A DNA stretch of 64,000 nt from Giesbergeria sp. (GTDB taxonomy: Bacteria > Pseudomonadota > Gammaproteobacteria > Burkholderiales > Burkholderiaceae_C): positions 124,001 to 188,000 of the forward strand of contig JAGNYI010000001.1 of assembly GCA_017985015.1 (NCBI GenBank). The letters are read 5' to 3'. How positions within the stretch are numbered: position 1 is the first letter of the stretch; every line of letters starts with the position of its first letter. A program made the translations under genes and the position numbers. Positions 1 to 7,880 of this stretch are shown in pieces. The notes beneath the pieces were generated by a model. It saw nothing but the letters and a program-made list of their open reading frames with translations. It did not search any database and had not been told where the DNA came from.

Positions 1-643
1 GCTGCTGGAATTCGGAGAACAGCGCAAATTCTTCGTTTGCCGTGAAGCGGTAGCGCGCCGGGTGTGCGATGACGGCCACGCCGCCCGCTTGCGTGATCCA
101 GCGCACCGCGTCCCCCAGCGAGGCCCAGCGGTGGGGCACGTAGCCGGGCTTGCCTTCGATCAGGTATTTGCGAAAGACCTCGGACGTATCGCGGCAGACT
201 TTGGTTTCCACCAGAAAACGCGCAAAGTGGGTGCGCGAGACCAGTTCCGGGTTGCCCACATAGCGCAGGGCACCCTCGTAGGCGCCGGCGATGCCTACGG
301 CGGCGAGCTGCTCGGCCATGTCGCGGGCGCGCTCGTTGCGCCCGCCGCGCGTGGCGGCCAGGCCCTGGATCAGCTGCGGATCGCTCGGGTCAAACCCCAG
401 GCCGACGATGTGCACCGTGGTGTTGGCAAACGTGACGGAAATCTCCACGCCGCTCACGTAGGCCATGCCGAGCGTCTGGGCCGCCGCGAGCGCGCGGGCT
501 TGCCCACCCACTTCGTCGTGGTCGGTCAGGGCCCACAGGTCCACACCATTGGCGTGGGCGCGGGCGGCCAGCAATTCGGGCGTGAGGGTGCCGTCGGAGA
601 CGACGGAGTGGCAGTGCAGGTCGGCGTTGGCGTAGGTGGTCAC
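1..643 (-). CDS. PHP-domain 5'-3' nuclease (RnmA/YciV type), 3' end cut by window edge
   Basis: The reverse strand encodes at least 214 residues starting at GTG 643 (V-T-T-Y-A-N-A-D-L-H-C-H-S); the C-terminus lies outside the window. Visible PHP metal-site motifs are DLHCHS near residues 9-14, LTDHDEVGG near 44, GVEIS near 65 and VIAHPARY near 200. In this family these residues bind the metal ions of a phosphoesterase that trims 5' ends of RNA or short oligonucleotides (RNase AM / nucleoside 3',5'-bisphosphate phosphatase). The ATG at 650 is out of frame and meets a stop after three codons, so GTG is the best start. It is divergent from the UPF0114 gene. The family call is firm; the exact substrate is inferred. 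Confidence 0.85.
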   Translation of the reverse strand, partial: MTTYANADLHCHSVVSDGTLTPELLAARAHANGVDLWALTDHDEVGGQARALAAAQTLGMAYVSGVEISVTFANTTVHIVGLGFDPSDPQLIQGLAATRGGRNERARDMAEQLAAVGIAGAYEGALRYVGNPELVSRTHFARFLVETKVCRDTSEVFRKYLIEGKPGYVPHRWASLGDAVRWITQAGGVAVIAHPARYRFTANEEFALFSEFQQ

Positions 644-1008
644 CGATTCATTCTACGGGTATGTCCCCATAGGCGCAGCGCGGTCGGCGGCACCAGGCGC
701 TACCCTTTGCGGGTACGGACGTCCTTTTCAAGATGTGTGCCAGCGCCGCTGCGCCCGCGCCCCGCCGCGCCGCAGGACCGAACGATGACTGGGAAAGCTT
801 CTGACGCAGGCACTTTGCCAGGCCCGATCGACCCGGCTGAGAGCGACAGATCACTATTGAAAAGTAGTGCTATCAATGCCTGTTGCATGGTCGCTAAAGC
901 CCTATTTTTCTCAAATACTTGGGAGCGAGTTCGGTCGGCGGGCCGGGGCATGGCCCGCCAGCGGCGCCGGGCGCTTTTACAATTCGCCCCCCTCACCGAG
1001 AACCCACC
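644..1008. other. divergent intergenic region, 365 bp
   Basis: This gap separates the divergent PHP and UPF0114 genes and must hold both promoters. It contains the degraded repeat at 853-913. A TTTACAAT stretch at about 976-983, some 25 bases before the UPF0114 start, could be a -10 region. I see no credible gene: open frames here have no recognisable sequence. Confidence 0.5.
853..913 (-). repeat. AGCGCTTAT-family repeat, divergent copy (CR-11)
   Basis: On the minus strand this reads AAAATAGGGCTTTAGCG, a spacer, then TTGATAGC and a T-rich end. That resembles the better preserved copy at 26864-26930. The second half-site is degraded. It lies in the gap between the PHP gene and the UPF0114 gene. 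Confidence 0.45.
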
Positions 1009-1617
1009 ATGCCCCTGCCCCAGCAACCCAGTCCCGCCCTGCGCCCCTTGCCCGCCCTGATCTTCGCCAGCCGCTGGCTGCAGCTGCCGCTGTACCTGGG
1101 GCTGATCGCGGCGCAGGCGGTGTACGTGTTCCACTTCTGGGTGGAGCTGGTGCACCTGCTGGAGGCTGTGTTTGGCAACGCGAACGCCCTGCAGGCCTTG
1201 ATCACCAGCATCGGCTACAAGACCGACGTGCAGATCACCAGCCTGAACGAGACCATCATCATGCTGGTGGTGCTGGCGCTGATTGACGTGGTGATGATCT
1301 CCAACCTGTTGATCATGGTCATCGTCGGCGGCTACGAAACCTTCGTCAGCCGCATGAACCTTGAAGGCCACCCCGACCAGCCCGAGTGGCTCAGCCACGT
1401 GAACGCCTCGGTGCTGAAGGTCAAGCTGGCCACGGCCATCATCGGCATCAGCTCAATCCACCTGCTCAAGACCTTCATCAATGCCGCCAACTACGACCTC
1501 AAGGTGCTGATGTGGCAGACCATCATCCACGTGGTCTTTTTGCTCAGCGCGCTGGCCATCGCGCTGACCGACCGCCTGCTCAGCGCCTCGCACGCCGCTT
1601 CCAAAGCACGCCACTGA
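1009..1617 (+). CDS. UPF0114 (YqhA-type) inner-membrane protein
   Basis: A 202-residue protein starting M-P-L-P-Q-Q-P-S. Hydrophobic segments lie near residues 25-50, 75-105 (including [19 protein letters not shown]), 145-165 and 175-195. This matches the TIGR00645/YqhA family of small inner-membrane proteins, whose function is unknown. The family signature region around [14 protein letters not shown] is clear. An upstream in-frame extension to 919 exists but its first 30 residues are low-complexity and unlike the family, so the ATG after CCCACC is preferred. The gene is monocistronic. Confidence 0.88.
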   Translation: MPLPQQPSPALRPLPALIFASRWLQLPLYLGLIAAQAVYVFHFWVELVHLLEAVFGNANALQALITSIGYKTDVQITSLNETIIMLVVLALIDVVMISNLLIMVIVGGYETFVSRMNLEGHPDQPEWLSHVNASVLKVKLATAIIGISSIHLLKTFINAANYDLKVLMWQTIIHVVFLLSALAIALTDRLLSASHAASKARH

Positions 1618-1690
1618 GGGATTCGGGCGAGCGTGTCTGGGTGATCCACAGGGCGGTACTGCCCACCATCGCCTGAAACCAGCGCGGGAG

Positions 1691-1760
1691 CCCAGGCCAG
1701 TGGCCCCCTCAAGGGCCGCCCCGCCGCGCTGGGAGCGTCCCCCCAGGGGAAGGCGCGCAC
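1691..1760. repeat. GC-rich palindromic repeat (CCCC..GGGGG family), copy 1
   Basis: The stretch contains GGCCCCCTCAAGGGCC, CCGCCCCGCCGCGCTGG and CCCCCCAGGGGAAGGCGCG. It is the reverse complement of sequence shared with 6095-6180 and 50262-50340. It lies between the convergent UPF0114 and recJ genes, where it could form hairpins and act as a transcription barrier. Confidence 0.6.
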
Positions 1761-1770
1761 GACACGGGGG

Positions 1771-3570
1771 TCACTTCAACTGCGCGCCCTCCACCAGAAA
1801 CTGCACCTTGCGCTCGCCCTTCCACTCGTTCACATCCAGCCGAAAGGCCAGCAGCACGCGCGCGGGAAGTTGCTCGGTATGGCCAAACCAGATGCCGTCC
1901 ATCGGCCGGCCCTGGTGCATGAGCTTGAGCGACAGGTGGCGTTCGCCCACCAGGCGCTGGCTCAGCACCTCCACCTCCTCACTGAAGGTGGGCGGCGCGA
2001 AGCCCTGGCCCCAGACCTCGCGGTGCAGCGTGTCCACCAGGTCGGCGCGGCAATATTCGCTCGCCAGCGTGCCGTCGGTGTCGATGCGGCGCGTCAGCGC
2101 AGCGGCGTCCAGCCATTCGCGCGCCACCTGCGCCAGCGCCTGCTCGAACACCGCGAACTGACCGGCCGCCAGCGTGCAGCCCGCCGCCATGGCGTGGCCG
2201 CCAAATTTGAGCAAGACGCCGGGGTAGCGCTTGGCGACCAGGTCCAGCGCGTCGCGCAGATGAAACCCGGCGATCGAGCGGCCCGAGCCCTTGAGTTCAC
2301 CCTGGGCGCCCGGCGCGCCGCTGGTGGCGAACACGAAAGTGGGGCGGTGCAGCTTGTCCTTGATGCGCGAGGCGACGATGCCGACCACGCCCTCGTGGAA
2401 ATCGGCGTCGAACACGCTGACGGCGGGCGGGGGTTCTGCCCCTTCTTCAAACAGGTTTTCGGCCATCAGCAGCGCTTGCTCGCGCATGCCACCCTCGATG
2501 TCGCGGCGCTCGCGGTTGATGGCGTCGAGCTGGGCGGCGAGCTGCGCGGCCTGGCTTGCGTCGTCCGTCAGCAGGCATTCAATGCCCAGCGACATGTCGG
2601 ACAGGCGCCCGGCGGCATTGATGCGCGGGCCCAGGGCAAAGCCAAAGTCGAAGCTGGTGGCCGCGTCCATCCGGCGGCCGGCGGCGGAAAACAATGCGGT
2701 GATGCCGGCGCTCGCGTGGCCGGCGCGGATGCGCTTCAAGCCCTGCGCCACCAGGCGCCGGTTGTTGGCGTCCAGCCGCACCACGTCGGCCACGGTGCCC
2801 AGGGCGACGAGGGGCAGCAGCGGTTCGAGCCGGGGTTGCAAGGGCTTGTTCGCCCCCACGCTTGCCACTGCGTGTGCTGCGCTGCCCCCCGAGGGGGCGT
2901 TCGCACCTTGGGTCGGCCCGGCGGTGCTCGGTGCGTCGAAGATGCCCCGTGCGCGCAGTTCGCTGCGCAGCGCCAGCAGCACGTAAAACATCACGCCCAC
3001 ACCGGCCAGGGCCTTGCTCTCGAAACCGCAGCCCGGCTGGTTGGGGTTGACGATGGCGTCGGCTGCGGGCAATTGCTCACCCGGCAGGTGGTGGTCGGTC
3101 ACCAGCACCGCGAGGCCCAGCGCCTTGGCCTGGGCCACGCCATCCACGCTGGCGATGCCGTTGTCCACAGTGACGAGCAGGTCCGCACCGCGCTCCTTCA
3201 CGCGGCGGGCGATCGGCGCCGTCAGGCCGTAGCCGTCCACCACGCGGTCGGGCACCAGGTAGTCCACGTGCTGCGCGCCCAGCAGGCGCAGGCCGCGCAG
3301 CGCCACGGCGCAGGCGGTGGCGCCGTCGCAGTCGTAGTCGGCGACGATGCAGATGCGCTGCTGCGCGCCAATGGCATCGGCCAGCAGCCGGGCAGCGGCG
3401 TCAATGCCCTTGAGGCCGGCGGGCGGCAGCAGGCGCCCCAGGCCGTCGTCCAGCTCGTCGTGGCTCAGCACGCCGCGGGCGGCAAACAGGCGCGCCAGCA
3501 GCGGGTGCACGCCCGCTTGCTCCAGCGCCCAGGCGGCGCGTGGGGGCACTTGCCTTGCTACTATATTCAT
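1771..3570 (-). CDS. recJ: single-stranded-DNA-specific exonuclease RecJ
   Basis: 599 residues. RecJ degrades single-stranded DNA 5' to 3' in recombination and mismatch repair. DHH-domain motifs are present: ADYDCDGATA near residue 80, VTVDNG, VTDHHLPG near 155, VALGTVADVV near 245 and GPRINAAGRLSD near 290. The DHHA1 part has GSGRSIAGFHLRDALD and FGGHAMAAGC. The start ATG 3570 overlaps the stop of the upstream RpfE-type gene by four bases (ATGA), implying coupled translation. Two oddities: the first codons (M-N-I-V-A-R) lie in an AGCGCTTAT-family repeat, and residues about 209-240 (P-S-T-A-G-P-T-Q-G-A-N-A-P-S-G-G...) are a low-complexity insertion encoded by a GC-rich repeat just before the VALGTVADVV motif. 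Confidence 0.95.
   Translation of the reverse strand: MNIVARQVPPRAAWALEQAGVHPLLARLFAARGVLSHDELDDGLGRLLPPAGLKGIDAAARLLADAIGAQQRICIVADYDCDGATACAVALRGLRLLGAQHVDYLVPDRVVDGYGLTAPIARRVKERGADLLVTVDNGIASVDGVAQAKALGLAVLVTDHHLPGEQLPAADAIVNPNQPGCGFESKALAGVGVMFYVLLALRSELRARGIFDAPSTAGPTQGANAPSGGSAAHAVASVGANKPLQPRLEPLLPLVALGTVADVVRLDANNRRLVAQGLKRIRAGHASAGITALFSAAGRRMDAATSFDFGFALGPRINAAGRLSDMSLGIECLLTDDASQAAQLAAQLDAINRERRDIEGGMREQALLMAENLFEEGAEPPPAVSVFDADFHEGVVGIVASRIKDKLHRPTFVFATSGAPGAQGELKGSGRSIAGFHLRDALDLVAKRYPGVLLKFGGHAMAAGCTLAAGQFAVFEQALAQVAREWLDAAALTRRIDTDGTLASEYCRADLVDTLHREVWGQGFAPPTFSEEVEVLSQRLVGERHLSLKLMHQGRPMDGIWFGHTEQLPARVLLAFRLDVNEWKGERKVQFLVEGAQLK
2850..2945 (-). repeat. GC-rich repeat translated inside recJ
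   Basis: The plus strand reads CGCCCCCACGCTTGCC, then CTGCGCTGCCCCCCGAGGG, then GCACCTTGGGTCGGCCCGGC, an intergenic-style palindromic GC repeat. It keeps the recJ frame and encodes about 32 Gly/Ala/Pro/Ser-rich residues (about 209-240) at a point where RecJ proteins normally run directly into the VALGTVADVV motif. Confidence 0.6.
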
Positions 3571-3603
3571 AGCTGCTCGCGCAATTGAGGTAAGCGCTGG
3601 CGG
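3552..3603 (-). repeat. AGCGCTTAT-family repeat at the RpfE-type/recJ junction (CR-10)
   Basis: On the minus strand it reads GCCGCCAGCGCTTACCTC, a spacer, AGCAGCTATGAATATAGTAGCAA. It carries both half-sites of the family. It supplies the last codons of the RpfE-type gene and the start codon and first codons of recJ. Confidence 0.65.
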
Positions 3604-4523
3604 CCAAAAAGACTTGAAATTTTCTGCCCCAGGCTGCGCGGTGCGCTGCGCCACGAGAGCGCGCCACGCTCGCCGCACAGCGTGATCTGCACCGGCTGGC
3701 CTTGCGCAGCGCGGGCCGCAAGTTCTGCCACGGGGCCAGCATCCAGCGCCTCCCAGGCACTGCGCCACGCGGCCCAGTCTTCGCGCAGGGCGGGGCCGCG
3801 CAGCGCATCCACCACCTGCGGGGGTGGGCTGGCGGGGAGCGGTGCGGGCAGGGCGCCCGACCCATGCACCCAGAAGGCGTTGACGGGCGGCTGGCCGCGT
3901 GCCTCGCGGGTGTCGGTCAGCGGGTGGGTGTAGAGCAGCATCTGCATTTCGCTGTGCAGGCGGCGCAGAGGGCCGGCGGCGTCTTCCGGCGGCAGCCAGG
4001 CGCGCACATCGCGCTGCACCACGCGGTCCATCGAGGCGGTGGCCACCTCGGCCAGCAGCGCGCCGCTGACCAGCCAGCGCCCCGGCTGTTCGTAGTGCAG
4101 AGCCATGCCGTCTTGCGCGAACCACGGTGCCATCAAGGCCATCAGTGCGCTCGATTCTTCCTCGCCCAGTTCGAGACCGATGGGGTCCGAGAGCGTGACG
4201 TGGTCGGTGCGCACCTGCCAGTGGCAGGGGGTGACAAAGGCCCAGCCGTCGCCGGGCTTGGCGGCACCGGCCAAGCCGGTCTGTGCGGCGTGCAGCGCGG
4301 CGAAGGCGATGCGCCCGTCCGCGTCGCCCAGGCCCAGCGCGCGGCCCAGCGCCCGCTCGTGCGGGGGCGAGAAGCACGCTTCGTCCTGCACATCGGGAGC
4401 CAGTGGGGTGAGTTGCCTGATCAGGCGTTCGAGCTGCGGCAGCGGCAGGCCTTGCCAGGCCTGGGCGCTGCCCGGTGAGCTGGTGGCTGCCCAGGGCAGC
4501 AGCAAATGGGTTGTGTCCGACAT
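3567..4523 (-). CDS. RpfE-type regulatory / phosphoglycerate-mutase-like protein
   Basis: 318 residues from M-S-D-T-T-H-L-L-L-P-W. It resembles the conserved beta/gammaproteobacterial family annotated as regulatory protein of the RpfE type or cofactor-independent phosphoglycerate mutase. Typical family stretches are SPPHERALGRALGL, FVTPCHWQVRTDHV, LHSEMQMLLYTHPLTDTRE and PPVNAFWVHGSG. The molecular function is not established. The ATG at 4523 lies next to a palindromic promoter region; a longer frame reading through the element at 4571-4837 is not a plausible start. Its stop overlaps the recJ start by four bases, so the two form an operon. Confidence 0.8.
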   Translation of the reverse strand: MSDTTHLLLPWAATSSPGSAQAWQGLPLPQLERLIRQLTPLAPDVQDEACFSPPHERALGRALGLGDADGRIAFAALHAAQTGLAGAAKPGDGWAFVTPCHWQVRTDHVTLSDPIGLELGEEESSALMALMAPWFAQDGMALHYEQPGRWLVSGALLAEVATASMDRVVQRDVRAWLPPEDAAGPLRRLHSEMQMLLYTHPLTDTREARGQPPVNAFWVHGSGALPAPLPASPPPQVVDALRGPALREDWAAWRSAWEALDAGPVAELAARAAQGQPVQITLCGERGALSWRSAPRSLGQKISSLFGRQRLPQLREQL

Positions 4524-4529
4524 GCCCGC

Positions 4530-4551
4530 GATTGTGCGCCGGGGCACAATC
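4530..4551. promoter_or_regulatory. palindromic divergent promoter region for rpfE-type/recJ and lolC
   Basis: A perfect inverted repeat, GATTGTGC with GCACAATC separated by six bases. Each arm gives a CACAAT -10-like hexamer, one facing each divergent gene. It sits 7 bases from the RpfE-type start and 9 bases from ATG 4560, the likely original lolC start. Very short leaders would result. It could be a shared operator or paired -10 elements. Confidence 0.4.
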
Positions 4552-4570
4552 GCGCACTCATGCAAATCCG

Positions 4571-4837
4571 AGAGCGTGCTATGCACTTTTACATACCCGC
4601 GTTGGGCAGCCAGGCCAGTGAGCGCAAGACGCGACGCGCAGGCAAGGCCCGCGCCTTGCCAAACGGCGCAACGCTGCGGGCGCTGGCCTGGCTGCCCAAC
4701 CCTTCGGGAAAGCCGGGAAAAGGCCCTGCCACTGCGTTGCAGGCCACTTGCGGTGTCCATACCGCGGCGTGTCCTGCGTCTTGTTGCCGGACCTTTTCCC
4801 GGCTTTCGCGGGTATGTAAAAGTGCATAGCACGCTCT
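4571..4837. mobile_element. nested-hairpin element 1 (267 bp) in the 5' end of lolC
   Basis: The ends are a perfect 31-bp inverted repeat (4571-4601 and 4807-4837; outer part AGAGCGTGCTATGCAC). Inside are two further hairpin domains: GGGCAGCCAGGCCAG with CTGGCCTGGCTGCCC, and AAAGCCGGGAAAAGG with CCTTTTCCCGGCTTT. The first encloses the module GCA-GGCAAGGC-loop-GCCTTGCC-AA...GCAACG at 4638-4673. No transposase is encoded. To its left lies ATGCAAATCC (4560-4569), to its right TACGAACTGG, which together would read M-Q-I-P-Y-E-L, a normal LolC start. The element therefore appears inserted after codon 3 of lolC. Confidence 0.75.
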
Positions 4838-6078
4838 ACGAACTGGCGCTCGGCTGGCGCTATACGCGCGCCGGCCGTGCCACGCGCCGCAACGGCTTCA
4901 TCTCCTTCATCTCGGGCGTGTCCATGCTGGGCATTGCGCTCGGGGTGGCGGCGCTGATCATCGTGCTCTCGGTGATGAACGGCTTTCAGAAAGAGGTGCG
5001 CGACCGCATGCTCAGCGTGGTCTCGCACATCGAGATCTTTGCTCCGGGCGGCGCGGCCATGGCCGACCCCGGCCTCACCATGCAGGAGGCGCGGCGCAAC
5101 ACGCAGGTGATCGGGGCGGCGCCTTTTGTGTCCGCCCAGGCGCTGCTGGCGCGCGGCGAAGACATGAAAGGCGCCCTGGTGCGCGGCATCGACCCGGCGC
5201 ACGAGGCCGAGGTGACCGACTTGGCCAGCACCAATGCCGCCGCCGTGGCGCAGCTCGTGCCGGGCGCGTTCAGGGTAGTGCTGGGCGTTGAGCTGGCACG
5301 CGCTCTGGGGGTGGAAGTGGGCGACCTGGTGACGCTGATCGCGCCGTCCGGCCAGGTGACACCCGCGGGCGTGGTGCCCCGCCTCAAGCAGATGACGGTG
5401 GCCGGCACCTTCAATTCGGGCCACTACGAATACGACTCCGCGTTGGTGCTGCTGCACATCGAGGATGCCGAGCGCATCTTCCGGCTCGAAGGCCCGACCG
5501 GCGTGCGCCTGCGGCTCACCGATCTGCACCAGGCGCGCGATGTGGCGCAGCAGCTCGCCGCCACGCTGAGCGGAAACCTCTTGATTCGCGACTGGACGCA
5601 GCAGAACAGCACCTGGTTTTCGGCGGTGCAGCTCGAAAAACGCATGATGTTCATCATCCTCACGCTCATCGTCGCGGTGGCTGCCTTCAACCTCGTCTCC
5701 ACCCTGGTGATGACGGTGCAGGACAAGCGCGCCGACATCGCCATCCTGCGCACCCTGGGCGCCAGCCCGCGCAGCATCATGGCGATTTTTGTGGTGCAGG
5801 GCGCCATGGTGGGCGTGATCGGCACCTTGGCTGGCCTGGCGCTGGGCTTGGGTATCGCCTTCAACATCGACGTGATCGTGCCGGCCATCGAGCACCTGCT
5901 GCACGCGAGCTTTTTGCCCAAGGATATTTACCTCATCAGCAAGATGCCGAGCGAGCCGCAGCAAAGCGACATCGTGCCGATTGCGCTGATTTCGCTGGTG
6001 CTGGCCTTTGTCGCCACGCTGTACCCGAGCTGGCGCGCCAGCCGCGTGAACCCCGCCGAGGCGCTGCGCTATGAATGA
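4822..6078 (+). CDS. lolC: lipoprotein-releasing ABC transporter permease LolC/E
   Basis: About 418 residues. It is the permease of the LolCDE complex, which extracts outer-membrane lipoproteins from the inner membrane and hands them to LolA. The family start [11 protein letters not shown] and the first membrane helix (near residues 20-45, [18 protein letters not shown]) are clear. A large periplasmic domain follows, then three helices (about 270-300, 320-350 and 385-405). It ends with the FtsX-type tail [15 protein letters not shown] single LolC/E-type gene is expected in this lineage. The original start (ATG 4560) is cut off by the element at 4571-4837. The best surviving start is GTG 4822 inside the element's right arm (V-H-S-T-L-Y-E-L). 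lolD follows after a repeat-filled gap. Confidence 0.93.
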   Translation: MHSTLYELALGWRYTRAGRATRRNGFISFISGVSMLGIALGVAALIIVLSVMNGFQKEVRDRMLSVVSHIEIFAPGGAAMADPGLTMQEARRNTQVIGAAPFVSAQALLARGEDMKGALVRGIDPAHEAEVTDLASTNAAAVAQLVPGAFRVVLGVELARALGVEVGDLVTLIAPSGQVTPAGVVPRLKQMTVAGTFNSGHYEYDSALVLLHIEDAERIFRLEGPTGVRLRLTDLHQARDVAQQLAATLSGNLLIRDWTQQNSTWFSAVQLEKRMMFIILTLIVAVAAFNLVSTLVMTVQDKRADIAILRTLGASPRSIMAIFVVQGAMVGVIGTLAGLALGLGIAFNIDVIVPAIEHLLHASFLPKDIYLISKMPSEPQQSDIVPIALISLVLAFVATLYPSWRASRVNPAEALRYE

Positions 6079-6084
6079 GAAACA

Positions 6085-6205
6085 CCCCCCTGAGACGCTG
6101 CGCGTCTTCCCCCCGCTCTCGCATTGCTGCGCAATGCGGGCAGGGGGACGCAGCCAGCGCGGCGGGGCGGCCCTTGCGCGGCTGCCCTGGCCTAGCGAGC
6201 GCCAC
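6085..6205. repeat. GC-rich palindromic repeat, copy 2, between lolC and lolD
   Basis: It contains CGCTGCGCGTCTTCCCCCC, a small hairpin GCATTGCTGCGCAATGC, then CAGCGCGGCGGGGCGGCCC and TTGCGCGGC. The last parts are also found at 50262-50340 and, reversed, at 1691-1760. It separates lolC and lolD, which usually touch. Confidence 0.65.
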
Positions 6206-6227
6206 TGTCATGCTATGGATAACTGAG

Positions 6228-6935
6228 ATGAGTGCCGTGAAAAATGACGTTGTTTTGCAGGTGCGCGGCCTGACCAAGCGCTTCACCGAGGGGCGGCTGG
6301 ACGTCACGGTGCTGCAAGGCGTCGATCTGGATGTGTACGCCGGCGAAACCCTGGCCATCGTCGGCGCCTCGGGCTCGGGCAAGAGCACGCTCCTGCACCT
6401 GATGGGCGCGCTCGATGCGCCCACGTCGGGCACGGTGCAACTGCTGGGCCAGAACCTGGCGCAGCGCTCGGCGGCTGAGCAGGGCGCTTTGCGCAACCAG
6501 CACCTGGGCTTCGTCTACCAATTCCACCATTTGCTGCCTGAGTTCAGTGCGCTCGACAACGTCGCCATGCCGCTGCGTATTCGTCGCCTGCCGTACGAGG
6601 AATGCACGCGCCAGGCCGCGAAGATGCTGGCCCAGGTGGGTTTGAGTGAGCGTGTACAGCACCGCCCAGCCGAACTCTCGGGCGGCGAGCGCCAGCGCGT
6701 GGCGATTGCACGCGCCCTGGTCACGGGTCCGGCTTGCGTGCTGGCCGACGAGCCCACCGGCAACCTGGATCGCGCCACTGCCGAGGGCGTGTTCCAGCAC
6801 ATGCTGCAACTCGCGCGCGAGCAGGGCACCGCCTTTGTGATGGTGACGCACGATGAAACCCTGGCGGCGCGCTGCGACCGGGTGCTGCGTTTGGTCGCGG
6901 GTCGATTGGACGGGATGGCGCCGCGCGCCGCCTGA
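6228..6935 (+). CDS. lolD: lipoprotein-releasing ABC transporter ATP-binding protein LolD
   Basis: 235 residues from M-S-A-V-K-N-D-V-V. It is the ATPase that drives LolC/E. Walker A is GASGSGKST (near residue 47), the signature is [15 protein letters not shown] (near 148), Walker B is [11 protein letters not shown] (near 168), and the switch His is in MVTHDE. The Q-loop region [17 protein letters not shown] is typical of LolD. A longer in-frame reading from 6075 only translates the GC-rich repeat, so ATG 6228 is chosen. It sits 149 bases after lolC on the same strand and is probably co-transcribed. Confidence 0.95.
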   Translation: MSAVKNDVVLQVRGLTKRFTEGRLDVTVLQGVDLDVYAGETLAIVGASGSGKSTLLHLMGALDAPTSGTVQLLGQNLAQRSAAEQGALRNQHLGFVYQFHHLLPEFSALDNVAMPLRIRRLPYEECTRQAAKMLAQVGLSERVQHRPAELSGGERQRVAIARALVTGPACVLADEPTGNLDRATAEGVFQHMLQLAREQGTAFVMVTHDETLAARCDRVLRLVAGRLDGMAPRAA

Positions 6936-6956
6936 CGGCCTGACTTTGCGGAGAAG

Positions 6957-6980
6957 AAATTGGAGTCTGACCCCAATTTT
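6957..6980. repeat. REP-like palindrome (AATTGGAGTCTGACCCCAATT), copy 1
   Basis: A near-palindrome built from AATTGGAGTCTGACCCC followed by AATTTT. The same motif occurs inverted at 61884-61904 and direct at 62670-62700. It lies between lolD and tatD. Motifs of this kind are often associated with REP-mobilising (RAYT/IS200-like) transposases, but none is encoded here. Confidence 0.65.
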
Positions 6981-7001
6981 CTCTTTGGAATCCCTCCTGC
7001 G

Positions 7002-7835
7002 ATGCCCCTCTGGATCGACACCCACTGCCACCTGGATGCGCGCGAGTTCGCGCAGGATGTGGACGCTGTGCGCCAGCGTGCCCGCGAGCGCGGTGTCGGC
7101 CAGATCGTGATTCCGGCGGTGGATGTGCACAACTTTGCTGCGGTCCGGGGCCTGGCGCACCGCCACGGCGACAGCTACGCGCTGGGCATCCACCCGCTGT
7201 GCTCGCCCGGTGCGGGAGTGGCCGACCTGCAGGCGCTCGAATGCGCGCTGGATGCGGGCCGGAGCGACCCGGCGCTGGTGGCGGTGGGCGAAATCGGGCT
7301 CGACTATTTCGTTCCCGAGCTCGATGCCGACCACCAGGAGGCGCTGCTGCGCGCGCAACTGCGCCTGGCGCGGCGCTTTGATTTGCCGGTGCTGCTGCAT
7401 GTGCGCCGCTCGGTGGACCGCGTGCTCAAGGCGCTGCGCGAGGTGCCGGTGCCGGGCGGCATTGCCCACGCTTTCAATGGCAGTGCGCAACAGGCGCGCG
7501 GCTTCGTTGACATGGGTTTCAAGCTCGGCTTTGGCGGCACGCTCACGTTTGACCGTGCGCTGCAGGTGCGCCGACTGGCCCAGGCGCTGCCGTCCGAAGC
7601 CATCGTGATGGAGACCGACGCGCCCGACATTCCACCGCACTGGCTCTACCGCAGCGCCGCCGAGCGCGATGCTGGCGAGCCCCAGGCGCGCAATGAGCCG
7701 GGCGAGCTGCCGCGCATCGCCGAGCTGCTGGCTCAGCTCCGCGGCGTGACGCCCGAGGCGCTGGCCGAGCAAACCTGCCGCAATGCACAAGCCGCCTTGC
7801 CCAAGCTTGAGAATTTGATGAAAAATGGCCTCTAG
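7002..7835 (+). CDS. TatD-family metal-dependent DNase/hydrolase
   Basis: 277 residues from M-P-L-W-I-D-T-H-C-H-L-D. TatD enzymes are amidohydrolase-fold metallonucleases. Metal ligands are visible in DTHCHLD (residues 6-12), AVGEIGLDYF (near 95), LHVRRSVD (near 133), IAHAFNGS (near 155) and METDAPDIPPHW (near 205). An in-frame TTG at 6960 would add 14 residues that translate a REP-like palindrome and is rejected. The last residues (M-K-N-G-L) come from an AGCGCTTAT-family repeat that runs into the next gene. Confidence 0.9.
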   Translation: MPLWIDTHCHLDAREFAQDVDAVRQRARERGVGQIVIPAVDVHNFAAVRGLAHRHGDSYALGIHPLCSPGAGVADLQALECALDAGRSDPALVAVGEIGLDYFVPELDADHQEALLRAQLRLARRFDLPVLLHVRRSVDRVLKALREVPVPGGIAHAFNGSAQQARGFVDMGFKLGFGGTLTFDRALQVRRLAQALPSEAIVMETDAPDIPPHWLYRSAAERDAGEPQARNEPGELPRIAELLAQLRGVTPEALAEQTCRNAQAALPKLENLMKNGL

Positions 7836-7880
7836 CGCTTATGGTTAAAGCGCTAATAGCTATGAATAGGGTAGCAAAAA
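7816..7880 (+). repeat. AGCGCTTAT-family repeat at the tatD/glycosylase junction (CR-1)
   Basis: It reads AAAAATGGCCTCTAGCGCTT, then ATGGTTAAAGCGCTAATAGC, then TATGAATAGGGTAGCAAAAA. It contains the tatD stop codon and both possible start codons of the following gene (ATG 7841 and ATG 7862). Confidence 0.8.

Noticed and set aside
1771-4557. Single 928-residue fusion of RecJ with an upstream domain
   Set aside because: The upstream part is an out-of-phase reading of the RpfE-type gene; RecJ starts at ATG 3570.
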